Shown piece by piece: positions 46,054 to 57,754 of a stretch of DNA of 64,000 bases. Each line of letters begins with the position of its first letter. Position 1 is the stretch's first letter. Below the pieces are notes generated by a model, which saw only the letters and a list, made by a program, of their open reading frames with translations, was not told the DNA's origin and did not search any database. This DNA is from Hemerocallis citrina (Eukaryota; Streptophyta; Magnoliopsida; Asparagales; Asphodelaceae), in NCBI GenBank assembly GCA_017893485.1, contig CM030366.1:52668565-52732564 (forward strand), in the 5' to 3' direction. The translations under genes and the position numbers were made by a program.

Positions 46054-48084
46054 CAACTGATCCTCAAAATATAGAGGCAGTGAAGGATTAGGCAAGGCCT
46101 ACTACAGTGAAGCAAATTAGAAGTTTACTTGGGCTAACCGGATACTACAGGACGTTTATTCAAGGCTATGCTTAGATAGCTGTGCCGCTCACTGGTCTGA
46201 CCAAAAAGAATGTGAATTTCAAGTGGACCGAGTAGTGCGAGGCAAGCTTTCAGGAGTTGAAAGAGAAGTTGAATACTGCTCCCATTTTGGCTTTGCCTAG
46301 AGCAGGTGTTGAGTATGAAGTCTACAACGATGCTTCACATCATGGGCTTGGTTGTGTCTTGATGCAAGAGGGGAAAGTAATCACATATGGGTCTAGGCAA
46401 CTAAGACCGCATGAGAAGAATTATCCGACTCATGATTTGGAGTTGGCTGCGATTATCTTCGCCTTGAAGCAATGGAGACATTACGTGTACGGTGAGAAAT
46501 TAAACATGTATACGGACCATAAAAGCTTAAAGTACATCTATCAACAGAAGAACCTGAATCTGAGGCAACAGAGATGGCTGGAAGTACTTGAGGACATTCA
46601 TCTTGAGATTAAGTACCATCTGGGGAAGGCTAATGTTGTTGCTGATGCACTTTGCCATAAAAACAGTTTGCCTAGTTTGATCACGACCCAGAGGCATCTT
46701 GCAGATGAGCTAGATCGGGCTGGTATTGAGGTTGTTGTGCAAGGCTTGGGAGCATCCTTAGCTGAGTTGAGGCTTCAGCCCACAGTGAATGAAAGGATTA
46801 TAGTAAGTCAGAAGGAAGATACAGAGAATCAGAAGATGAAGGAGCAGGTTGGTGCTGGCAGGTTATCAGAGTTTCTGATTAGGGATGAAGTGTTGTGGTT
46901 TGGAGAGAGACTATGTATTCCAGATCAATCAGATCTGAGGGAGAGTATGCTTCAAGAGGCACATGCTACTCTTTTATCGGTATATCATGGGAGTACCAAG
47001 ATGTATAAAAACTCAGGCAACATTTCTGGTGGTCAGGTCTGAAGCGAGATGTGGCTGAGTTTGTGTCGAGGTGTGAGATTTTTTTGTAGGTGAAAGCCAA
47101 GAATCAGAAGCCCGGAGGTTTATTGCAACCATTACCCATTCCAGAGTGGAAGTGGGATAACATCAACATGGATTTCATCATGGGTTTGCCCAAGAGTTCA
47201 ACGGGTAATGATTCGATTTAGGTCATAGTCGATCGACTAACCAAATCAGCTCACTTTTTGGCAATGAACATTGTTTACTTCGCATTTCTGGAGGAGTCTT
47301 AGACAGCTTTGGGTACTAAGTCAGATTTCAGCAATGCCTTCCATCCTTAGACTAAGAGGGTTAATCGAGTACTTGAGGATATACTTCGGTGTTGTATTCT
47401 AGATTTTGGAGGTAGTTGGGAGAGGCATCTAGCTCGGGTAGAGTTTGCTTACAACAACAATTTTCAGACTGGCATCGGGATGGCGCTGTATGAAGCTCTG
47501 TATGGCAGGAAGTGCAGAACACCTGTTTGCTGGTTTGAAGTTAGGGAGTGGCAGTTGTTTGGGCCCGAGATCATGCAACAGACCTCTGAAAAGATCATTT
47601 TGATCAGGAAGAGGTTGGTGGATGCTCAGAGTTGGCAGAAGATCTATGCGGACAACCAAAGGAAGGACCTTGAGTTCGAGGAAGGTGACTTTGTCTTTCT
47701 GAAGGTATCACCTAGTAAAGGTGTGATTCGTTTTGGCAAAGGTGGGAAGTTAGCCCCAAGGTTCATAGGCCCGTATAAGATATTGAAGAGGATTGCGAAA
47801 ACTTCTTACTGGTTGGGGTTACCAGAAGAGTTGTCTCAGGTGCACAATGTCTTCCATGCGTCTATACTGAGATGTTACATTCCAGATCCAAGTCACCATT
47901 TGCCCAAAGTGCTGGAGGGTTTGCAGCTAGATCTGAGTTACATTGAGCTATCGGTTGAGATCGTGGATCATTTGGAGAAAGTCTTGAGGAACAAGATGAT
48001 ACCGAGGACGGAACTATTCCCTTTTTCCTTTTATGTTCTGTTTTCTCACTCTATGAGCGTAGTTCCCAGGACGGAACTATTTTA
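46054..48084 (+). pseudogene. pol: C RT end, RNase H and integrase, broken
   Basis: Resumes with DPQNIEAVKD, LLGLTGYYR and stops at about 46089, 46173 and 46234. A 261-codon open stretch (46257-47042) carries RNase H ([38 protein letters not shown]) and the integrase lead-in. The integrase core starts [15 protein letters not shown], but about 35 residues holding the second catalytic Asp are missing near 47280. Trp and Gln codons are TAG at several places. The 48085-ending frame has FEEGDFVFLKVSPSKG and FHASILRCYIPD. The chromodomain expected after LRNKMI is gone and is replaced by a segment bracketed by two AGGACGGAACTATT copies (48004, 48069). Confidence 0.88.
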
Positions 48085-48093
48085 AGGAGGTAG
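48083..48093 (+). other. Polypurine tract of C
   Basis: TAAGGAGGTAG immediately precedes the 3' LTR start at 48094, the expected place for plus-strand priming. Confidence 0.7.
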
Positions 48094-51000
48094 TGTTGTA
48101 ACATCCTAAATTTCTCAAATAAAAAATGTAAAGCTTTCTTTTATTTTTCACGTGTTTTGCACGTCCAATTTAATATGTGTATTTTAGCTTTAAAAGTATT
48201 TCTTATACCATGAATAAACATTTCTTCTCTTTTTAATTAAAGCCTATTTTAATCTCTAGACCTAATAGACTAAATCTAGCCCACCTAGTTGATTAATTGA
48301 TTTTAATTAGAGAGCCCATGGATTCTAGCCCACCTAATTGGCTCATTAGTTATTTTTAATAAGAATTAATACAATTTGAAGTGTAGACTTGATCAAGTAG
48401 TAATTAGTTTAACAAATTAATGTACAAACAAATTTGTAGTGTGCATTATGTGACACGTGCATTGCACATGCACGTGCCATATGGATGCGAAGACTTGGCC
48501 GGATTGTGCATGGAGTGCATGGGGGAGTGAGAGAGTGGGAGAGTGGTTATTTGATCATGGATAGTTCTTCTAACTCCCTAATGCATCCTAGCCTCTCATC
48601 TAAACTCATCTAAACTTATCTCAACCCTCCATTAAAGCATGAGTTTTGTATAAATACCCACCCCACCTTATCTTCTTCATGAATTGCACAAGAAAATTTA
48701 CAAGAGAAAAGAAAAGGAAAAGAGACAAATTATGAGTAAAAGATTGAGAGTAGTGTGTGTGTGCTCTTGCACTATTGGAGGCCGGCCTACATCAAGAAGA
48801 GAAGGCAGGAGCTCAGGTTCACATAGCAAGGAGCAGAAGGCTTATTTTCGTGGCACAAACTAGGAGGAGAAGGAGACCATTCATGCGTTCAATGAGCTTC
48901 TTAGGAGTTTTCTCTTTGTTTCTTCAATAAGGTGGGCAATTTCTCAAGCTTCTAAATTAGATACCATGCTCGGATTTGATTTGTGAACATGTTAGAAATA
49001 AGTATGAAGAATTGCTATACAATTGTTTGAAGAGACTAACTAGAAAAGAAACTCAAATTGACCCACATGAAAAGTTAGTAAAATGAATTGGAATGTATTG
49101 AATAAATTGTGTTATGATGGTTTGTTAGTATATTTGCATGCTAGAATTGATGAATTAGGATTTTAGGAAAAATTTGCTTATGAATGATTGGTAGAATGTA
49201 ATATGTGAAAATTGTGCCTATGGATAATTTATAGAATGCAAACTAGTATTCATGGATTATGAAATAGATTGGTAAAAAGTGTGTTTTTAATTGCCCTATG
49301 TGAGTAATATTGTAATCACTAGAATTATCATTCATGTTGCCTCCTTGAAACATAAGAGAAAGATTTGTTTTGTAAGAATAAGACTAATTTAAAGAGCTTG
49401 ATCTTTGTTAAAGATTGAAAAATTGTATGAACTCATCATGAATGAAAGGGAAATTTTTTGATGAAAGATTATTCTAAAAAGAAAATTTCCTATGTCGAAA
49501 ATGTATTCTTGATCTACTTTTTTCAATGAACTAAAGAAAAATAGTTTATTATGTGTTTAAAAAAAATGAGTTTTATATAATCTAAGATAGTATAAGTTAC
49601 TATTCTACGAAAAAATAATAATCTGTAAAAGATCTAAATTTTATAAGTGTAAATAATTTGAGCAAAATGGAGTTTGCTAAAAGAAGAACTAGTTCAGTAC
49701 AGTTTATACAAAAACGTTTTAATCAACTCCTATAACAGTTAGTCTCTCAAACCTACTGGTCAGTGGGTGCATATCGGGAGCGTAACTGTAGCTCCACGGA
49801 GCACTTGATCTTGAGTTCGAGTCTCTCAAGAGACTCTGTTTTTTTGAAAATTGATTTTTACTCAAAACTGAAAGCCCAAAACTTAAGTATAAAACAAGTT
49901 CCCTAATAGACTGTTAGTCACTTAAGACTTTCTGGTCTTTGGGTGCGATTTAAGGCTGTCACTGTTCTTCGGCGTGGGGTTTGTGCGTGGGTTCGAATTC
50001 GGCCTTGGCCACTTTTTGGAAAGTTTGATTTTTTTTTGTCATTTTAAATAGTTTTTAAGAGTTTAAAAATTGAGAAAAAATAATAGAATTTTTCTAAAAA
50101 TAACTAGGCTTCATGAGGATTATTTCTACAATATTTTGATTTGTATAATGAGAATTAGAAGCAAATTTAAGGAGAAGAAATTAAGTAAATTTCTTAGAAT
50201 ATGATTATTTGTTTTAGTTAAAGACAACAAATATTTTTGAGTATAGAGAAATTTTCTGTAGAGATTAAAATGATTTGTGATGTGGAAAAAAAATTTGAGT
50301 AAGACTAAATATGAGATTGTTCAAATTTATGTAAATTGTGCAAGGAACAAAAAATGAAGTAAAAGAACAAGATTAAATATGAAATTTGTGAATATGAATA
50401 CTCTCTTTTGATGAACATGAAATGAGTTTGACACTAGAGTTTAGCTAAGTCCTCTCATCGGTATAAATAAAACTTTCGAATGAGAAATGTGATGATAAGA
50501 GACCAAGTTTGGGTCATGGTTAATGATTGATGTTTAAAGACTGATGTAGAGGTGACGCTAATTCTAGAGTATTAATTTTATTCATGATTCTATTATCTAA
50601 GGATTAAAAACATAGTGGAGATGTGATGAAAGTAAGAGAAAAACACATGTATGAGGGCCTCGGATCTACGGTGTGAGAGTATTCATAGGTTTCCTGCTTG
50701 ATGCGTCAAGTCATGGCGTGGATACATCTCTGGAATTATTGGGACCGCGGCGACGCTTGTGGGGTTTTTCGTGACTATATAGTGCCATCGTTCCATGACG
50801 GAGGCGAATTTTCCATAGGCTCTGCGTGATGCGTCATGTCACGACATGGGATTTCCCTCAAGGCTGTCTGGGCTTGGGCTCGTAACTCATAGAACATCTA
50901 GGATACTTACCGTAGTTACCATAGTATTTAAACTCATGGCAAGGGAATTAACCTTACAAGATGAAGAACGATTAAGGGCTTGCCCTCGGACCTATGTAGT

Positions 51001-51431
51001 ATGGGATGCACAGAATCCGAACAAGTGCGCATTAGTGTCATTAATTATGAATAACTGTATTGAAGACAAAGTGCACATTCACACACGACATCAATAGGAT
51101 AGTCCCCCTTAGTTTTGTTTGTGACAAGTGTGTGCTTTCTAAGTAAGATAAATTGATATATTATATCCTAGCATCAGATGTATGCAACTGTCATGCCCAC
51201 AGTTTCTATACAGGATAAAGTGAATGACAAGACTAAAGAATGAATGCTGCTTAAAGAAATTTTCAAGTTGTTATTTAATTCATGTATCATGTTGTAATTT
51301 ATTATTCCGCTGCGTTGATGTAATCATTGTTGTATAAAAAGTTTTAAATTCCTTATAAAATTGTACGAAGTGAAGTATAAAGATTCTTTGGAACTTCAAA
51401 TTCAGTTTTATTTGGAATTCGAGGTGTTACA
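48094..51431 (+). mobile_element. 3' LTR of C
   Basis: 3338 bp, highly similar to 34456-37803 throughout by eye. Differences are scattered single bases and a few short indels, including the C run. TATA box at 48649-48656. It ends GAGGTGTTACA. Confidence 0.92.
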
Positions 51432-51454
51432 CATTTCTTCCACAAAATGTGACA

Positions 51455-52082
51455 AAAACCAGAATTCCTCACTTTTATTATCAAACTTAAAGGAGATTGT
51501 CGGAATCCTCAAGTTTTCAATCATCTAAACACTTTTACAGCTTTGTTAATGGAAATTTTATGTTAGGTATCTAGGATACTCAAGTTTGTTTAATTAAAGC
51601 TTGTCGATTATAGCTATTGTTGAAGACTTGAACTTCCTTGCATCTTCCATGTACAAGGTAATAAACTAGAAATTTCATGGTTTTTCTTGTATAGTTGAAA
51701 TTAAGGCTGGCAAAGGGATGGATTTGGGCCAGACTTATATAAGCCTGATTCCGAGCTCGAGCCCAAATTTTAAAATTGGGCCAAAGCCCTACCCATTTTA
51801 TCTTCAGGCTAAAAATCTTGGGCCTAAGTCCGGACCCCGATTAGACTTGAAAAAGGGATCGGGCCTAGGCCCAAACTACTTATGCACATTTAATATATAA
51901 ATTTTTAATATTAACATAACTTCTATAATATTTATTCAAAAATAAAAACATCCTGAATACTACATGATTAAGAAAACATCTTGATTACTTTTTGTAAAAT
52001 TATATAGTTTTGTCTATATATATTCTAATACTATATTAATAGGGCATCTCAATTTTCTCTATATAAACTAAAATACTCATTT

Positions 52083-52085
<3 letters not shown>
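51455..52085. other. Unassigned AT-rich DNA
   Basis: No recognisable gene. Near 51708-51870 a GC-richer patch has GGCTGGCAAAGGG and repeated GGGCC/GGCCTAGGCCC strings, like the ends and interior of some non-autonomous hAT elements, but I cannot find matching ends. Confidence 0.35.
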
Positions 52086-52086
<1 letters not shown>

Positions 52087-52157
<71 letters not shown>

Positions 52158-52573
52158 TATAACCTTCCGTTGTGCACTATCCTCCATGTGCACTTGGCCT
52201 TCAGCCATCGTATCGACGATCTGAACCATTCACATTGATCTACACATTCTGTTGTGCACTAGCCTCCGTGTGCACTTGGCCTTCTGACCTTCATATCAAT
52301 AATCTGAATCATTCACATTGATCTACGCATCTAAATTAGTCTAAATTTGTAAAATCAAATCATTTGAAATTCAATTGCCCATTTGAAGTGTTACAAAAGT
52401 GTACGAATATCATTTTTTTATAATGACATGATGGATGAACAAATGAATTTCAAATGACTTGATTTTACATATTTAGACTAATTTAGATGTGTACATCAAT
52501 GTGAACGAATCGGATCGTCAATACGAAGGCACGCAGGCCGAGTGCACACAGAGGCTAGTGCACAACGGAAATG

Positions 52574-52610
<37 letters not shown>

Positions 52611-52612
52611 GG
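52087..52612. mobile_element. Foldback element bounded by TA microsatellites
   Basis: A (TA)n tract (52087-52160) and another (52576-52608) bracket about 415 bp. The arms are inverted copies: CCGTTGTGCACTA and ATTCACATTGATCTAC on the left pair with matching complements on the right. The left arm is partly duplicated in tandem (about 88 bp, 52165-52250 and 52250-52330). This layout resembles Micron MITEs of rice, which target TA microsatellites (from memory). No ORF. Confidence 0.7.
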
Positions 52613-52769
52613 AGTAATCATGTGAGAACTAGTTCTCACGATAAGCTTTGTGTAAACTTTTTACATAAACATCACATGGATGATCAGAACCGTTCACATT
52701 GTTTACAATAACTAAATTAGTCTAAATATGTAAAATCAAATCATTTGAAATTCACTTGTCCATCCATCA
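52613..52769. mobile_element. Half of a second, related foldback element
   Basis: Starts just after the TA tract with GGAGTAATCATGTGAG and shares CTAAATTAGTCTAAATATG and ATCATTTGAAATTCA with the preceding element. It is cut off by the Helitron 5' end at 52770. Confidence 0.5.
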
Positions 52770-53541
52770 TCTATATAATAAAACAGCATTTTGAGAAAAG
52801 CTATCAAGTTGCTCTCCTTCAGTTGAAACCAAATCAACAGCTCAGATTTATCCTCCAAAAACAAAGTTTCCCCTCAAAAAAATTTCCCCCCAAACCAATT
52901 ATTTTCCCTCAATCAATTCCCCCCCCCCCAAAATAACTCAAATACCCCCCCCCCCCCCCCCCCTCTCTACTCCTTCCCGAACTCTCTCTCTCTTCCCAAA
53001 GCCCAATCCAGAGCCGCTAAAGCCGCCCAAAAAGGTAATGAAATTAATTTGATTTTTTTAATTTTAAAATTATTATTACTATTAGAAACTTAAAGTTTGA
53101 TATCAAGTGATTTTTTGGTTGTTATGCAGTGGCAAATGGGCTGATCACTGAATGGCTGCTTGATTTAATCGGTTAAGAGCAAATTTGTAAGTTCACTGGT
53201 TTCTCGATTGGAGGTTTGTTGTTGTGAAGTACTAAAAAATATTTGTTCAGTTTTATTTCTACTCAATAAAGAAATACATACTTGATTGGATGCATAGGAA
53301 GGTTTCTTATGACTTGACATAGAATAATTACACCATACAACCTGTAAATTACAGGTTAATATTTGACAATGCAAATTGTATAAATGGACACATTTTTTGT
53401 ATACTGAAGCTTCAAATGCTTCATAGAAATTATTATTTTCGAATGGACAAAGTAAATCAGTCAAGCTTTGAATAAGCAAGTTATTCAACCAAATACTCTT
53501 TATAAGGGCTCATCCAATTCTGACACAATGAATTCTGTCAA

Positions 53542-53880
53542 TTACTGCAATTCCTCTTTCTGTGTGGAAGAATTTTGGAGCTTCAAAAGCAAAGAATTTG
53601 TGACAACATAAATAGAGCTCATGGCCATCAGTCCTCCTGAAAACAAATGGCAAAAATATTGCATTATTTCCTTTTCTTATTGAACAGAAGACATTCCTTT
53701 AGAAACTCTATGAAGCTACTTAAATAACGATTAAACTGAAAGTGATGGTGTCATGGCAAAATCAAATTGCAGAAGTAATATTCCAGCGGCTTTGAGGATG
53801 CCAACAATGTTATATGCAACAACCCATGCTAAATTTTGATGAACTTTTGTCATAGTCGCTTGGGCAAGGGTTAGTGCATC
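53542..53880 (-). pseudogene. Captured PAA2/HMA8-like copper ATPase C-terminus
   Basis: Two exon-like pieces on the minus strand. The first (53880-53737) reads DALTLAQATMTKVHQNLAW, VVAYNIVGI and FDFAMTPSLS. The second (53636-53542) reads GLMAMSSIYVVTNSLLLKLQ then a short tail to TAA. Between them is a 100-bp AT-rich gap ending TTGTTTTCAG. These match my memory of the last two membrane helices and C-terminus of the chloroplast P1B copper ATPase PAA2 (HMA8), which moves copper into thylakoids. One G is lost at the exon junction. Intron retention shows capture from genomic DNA. It lies antisense to the Helitron genes and is non-functional alone. Confidence 0.75.
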
Positions 53881-55442
53881 TACTATATGTTCAAAGACAA
53901 TCAAATTTAAATTAGATATCATCACATAATTTAAATTTGATTTCATTTAAGGCCAGAATGAAAAGATTTCATTTAAGGCCAGAATGAAAAGATTTCATTA
54001 TCTAATTAAAATTAAAGGATGCAAGGTGATGTACCATATTTTATCCGAGCTGGGCTACATGTGTGAGATAACTCATTTATATTTTGCACATTTAGCAAAC
54101 ATGCAGTTGTTTCTATATGGTGGGTCTGTCTTATTGTGTTTGGACTTTAGAGATCTAGTGAATGGTCCAATCTAAACTAAATGCTCCTAAATTTTATATG
54201 TTAACCCTGAGATCATTTATATTTATCTGGTTATATAACCATCTATTTTAGACTTTAATGCGATGAAACAATTTGGGTGGGAACCAAAATTGGATAAAAG
54301 CCTATTATACTGGAACCATCTTAAGACATTGGAGTTTAATTGTGTCAAGAGGAGTATAGTAGCAGCTTTGAAAATCAACTATCCATATCAGAAAGTATTA
54401 TTAATATCTGATAGTAGAAGACATTAAGAACGTCAAAGTTAATCATCAAATATTTCCCCTCCTTTATATACAGAACAAGTTCTTCATCAGAATTAAACAA
54501 CAACAATTGTCTCATTTCTCGCTGCTTCCTGCAATGGATAACATCACTATATATGGGCATGTAGGTTTCTCTTTTTTGTATGACATCTACAACTCTTTCA
54601 TATTAGATCAAAAAATTCTTTCTTTTATGTTCTTGACATTATAATGTTTACTTTCAGACCTTGCAGGTTGATGTTGACTTAGAAAAAATAGTAAGTTAAG
54701 ATTTTCATTGTGTTTTTATCAAATTAATTGTTCACTTACTTTCAAAATTGTTTTTTCCCCATTACAGGTGCAATTCCTTTGACAAAAAAATGTAGGGGTT
54801 ACCATTCGAAATGAACGTGAGCTTAATTCCTACTTATTTTAAACCAACCATTCCAGAGAAAGGAAACGAGTTATTATGGCAAAGGAAAGGAAAAGGAAAA
54901 TGAAATGTGTAGTGCGGTATATGTTTATCGTACTTTTTTATCTTGCTTTTTCTTTTTATCCTCAAACTGCTTCTCTTAGTGCCTCTACTTATTTCCTAGA
55001 TTTTTTCTTATCGATGTAATCAAAATTAATACATTCCGAACAAAGTAAGTGGTTCTCTTTTGAAAAAGTCATTTATAACAATTCATTTTCACATCATTAG
55101 GCTCATAATGTTGATGTTATATTGAAAGCTACGTTGGCCTAGCGTAGACGACGAGAACGAGAGAAACTTGAAATGTGCTCCACACGAGTATTTAACGCAT
55201 CTGATGAATGTTTAGCTTGAACAAGTCTTCCGTTATTCAAAATTTCTTCTAATGTACCGCAGATAACTGCACATTCGATTTCATATACCATTTTTTCTCA
55301 TCGAAATAATATGTTCCATGGATAAACATCTCCACTACTGCCAAATATTATCCTTCAAAGCACATCTTAATCTTCTGACACTGTTAGGTAAATATTGTTT
55401 TTATTGCATTTGAAATTTTAACTTTTTAAGAATGTCTTTAGT

Positions 55443-56285
55443 TTGTTGCTTTCCATGTTCAGCAAAATTGTTTATTCACAAGTAGGGAGATATAAAGGGT
55501 GCACTCCACGTCAATTGGCACAACGTAGGAGACAAGACCGAGCTGCTATGTCAAAATCTACAATTAATAATCAATTGATGAATTCTAACGGCATAACATT
55601 TCTACTATCTGAAACAAATAAGTAAAAAAATCTTAACCTTGGCACCCGTGTATATTGTTGTAATAAGAATATTATCCATAACATAAAGTTAAATACAAAT
55701 ATATACAATCCCTTTTTTCGTAGATCAAGTGTGAACTCACGTGCTCACTTAGATCCAGAACGACACTTTCTCGGCATGATGAATGTAACATGCTCTTATT
55801 GTTCAGCATTGCATTGGAATGATGAAAAATTATCAGTTTCATCTGTCAGAAATAATTATTTCGGTAAATGTTGTTTACAAGGAAAAGTGAAGCTACCTTT
55901 ACTTATTACTCAACTTCAAGAACTATATGATGGTGATAGTGTACAATCGACTTCATTTTGGACTTATACTTGAGAATACAAAGCAGCAAAGGCTTTTACG
56001 AGTTTGGGTGTCAGAATGGATGAAAGGGTCCTCCATGGTCAGGGTCCTACCTTATTCACCATACATGGAGAGCTGTGCCACCGAACGAGAGCATTAATAC
56101 CTCAGCCAGGCCATGCTGCTATTTATGCACAACTCTATATTTATGATCCAGATTCTACTTTAGTTTTCGTACGTCTCGAAATCCTCATTTGAGAGCTGAT
56201 GTTCTCAGTATTATTTAGGCTTGTTTGGAGTTCAATGAATTTGCATATAAGTTCTGTCAAGCATATGCAATTTTAAACCAGGCAA
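55443..56285 (+). pseudogene. Helitron helicase N-terminal region, broken
   Basis: An exon-like piece (55443-55625) is rich in Arg (LAQRRRQDRAAM). After a gap, 55726-56190 reads HFLGMMNVTCSYCSALHW, NYFGKCCLQGKVKLPLL, FTSLGVRMDE, LFTIHGELCHR and YAQLYIYDPDS. That is the conserved Cys-containing N-terminal part of plant Helitron helicases. A TGA interrupts at 55971. After a shift, RNPHLRADVLSII and FAYKFCQAYA continue to about 56285. The catalytic Rep and helicase domains are absent. An upstream exon may lie near 55130-55210 (RRRRERE and CSTRVFNASDE). Confidence 0.8.
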
Positions 56286-56289
56286 GTTC

Positions 56290-56588
56290 TGTAGATCAGA
56301 CCTTACCCACAATTCTACACTACTATTGCCGCTGATTTCGGTGTGGGGGAAAACAGATGAATTTGTGGGTTCGTGAGGAATCGAATGGGTCAAACCTCAA
56401 CACTTCCACCGTTGTTTGGCTAGCTTCTTGCTGGTGCCTTTGACCTGCACAAAGTTCGAAACACCAGGATTGATCCCGACGATGAACCCTCCGACGCTCT
56501 TGTTAGTACTCAGAAAAGAATATGAAAGAGCTTTAGGTTGGCAAAGAGTGATCACCTTGTAACGGTAGGAGGTAGGGGGTATTTATAG
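56290..56588 (-). mobile_element. Probable antisense gypsy LTR fragment
   Basis: On the minus strand a TATA-like CTATAAATACC (56584 to 56574) is followed by a leader, then GAGCGTCGGAGGG and GTGTTTCGAACTTTG. This resembles R-U5 parts of plant gypsy LTRs, but no terminus or PBS is clear. Low certainty. Confidence 0.35.
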
Positions 56589-57754
56589 TTGAAGTGGGTG
56601 TAACTTGCCAATTTCCATACACTGGAAAACCGTAACATAAGCCAGAATCTTTTTTTCAATTAGCCACAATACACAGAAAAACTAGAAAATTTAAAACTTT
56701 TTATTCAACACTAATGTATTACAAGTCTGAATATTACAAAATTACAATACATTAGAACATTATTGCAATAATACCTTTACAATCCCAAGTGTTACAACTT
56801 TCAACAATTTACATCAGAGTACAATGAATAAAGAACAACACTTAGTATTTCACTTGGATGCTTCCCAATTACAAATAAATTACAACAATGAATAAATTAC
56901 AATAATTGTTACAAATGAAATTACAACATATATTACAGTGGAAAACTGAAATGAAATCGACTCCTTACTTCTCTTGCCTTGAGTCCTCCTGAATCCTGTA
57001 CCTGTACTTCTGCAATCCAGTACCTATTGAAGTGGGGACATCAGTACATATACTGACGCTTTAAGGCTAATAACTAGCAGCGAATATAAACTATAGCAAA
57101 CAGATTGATGAAAAGAGAAACATGTATATATAGTTAATGTGTCAATGTGTGCTATGACGTAGACTCTAATGCAAGACTAACTGATGCAAGGATGCTCTTA
57201 TTCTAATGCAAGCGAGTCTCTAGAACAGTTTGCATCCCATACTACATACGCTCCATCTCAAGTTGTTTCTTCATATATATGGATTTAAAACCGCGCCATG
57301 AATTCTACTCTTGTACTCAACTTGTTTATGAAGCTACAACGTGACTGATGAGGTTGCTCTGAACGATCTAATCCCACCATTCGCAGTCATATAGTGGTGT
57401 CCCTATTTGTCACTATTGCTCGACGTACTGGACCTCACTCAAAAATCTGACGGACCCTTGGGTTATCCGACAGCACAGGTTAGCTCGAAGCATCCCCCAT
57501 GGCCACCCTAGGGTTATCCGACAGCACAGGTAGCTCGAAGCATCACCTGTGGCCCCCATAGCTGATAGACCATAGTCTATTGCTTGTTCATCCTAAGATA
57601 TAGGGCATGACGGAGTTCCGGGGGGTCCATTCCCCTAGCTCCGATAGGAATCGCTCCTACCCTTATCATGGCACTTCAAAAATTAACAGACGAGATACGG
57701 ATCTGGTGCTCCCAACCCGTGAGAAGGCACAGACCGTATCTCCTTGACAAGAAG
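56589..57754 (-). mobile_element. Antisense F-type LTR, 3' part
   Basis: Starts TGTAACTTGCC and is the reverse complement of the last 1.1 kb of LTR F (about 45035-46053). It includes the CCCACTTC..ATAGGTACTGGAT block and the TTTTTATTCAAC stretch. It is more diverged than the C LTR pair. It ends abruptly at 57754, where the copia LTR starts; the rest should lie beyond that element. Confidence 0.75.

Larger units (their letters stand above)
34456..51431 (+). mobile_element. Ty3/gypsy chromovirus C, with nested LTR F
   Basis: A 17.0-kb unit bounded by 3348-bp and 3338-bp LTRs, reduced to 11.7 kb without the F insert. Flanks read CATTTCA before and CATTTCT after, a short target duplication. Order is LTR, PBS, extra small ORF, gag, protease, RT, RNase H, integrase, purine tract, LTR. 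Proteins are related to but distinct from A and B. The element inserted into the right LTR of the degenerate copia relic. It carries many nonsense codons and internal deletions, so it is defective. Confidence 0.92.
52770..56290 (+). mobile_element. Helitron, 3' end missing
   Basis: Begins TCTATATAATAAAACAGC directly after an A, the standard Helitron 5' terminus and A/T insertion rule. A leader with C runs (52921-52963) and a donor-like AAAAGGTAATG follow. It carries an antisense host gene fragment (53542-53880) and the N-terminal Helitron helicase region (55443-56285). No CTRR end with hairpin is seen before the antisense LTR pieces, and no Rep HUH or helicase motifs remain. So the element is truncated or interrupted. 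Confidence 0.75.
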
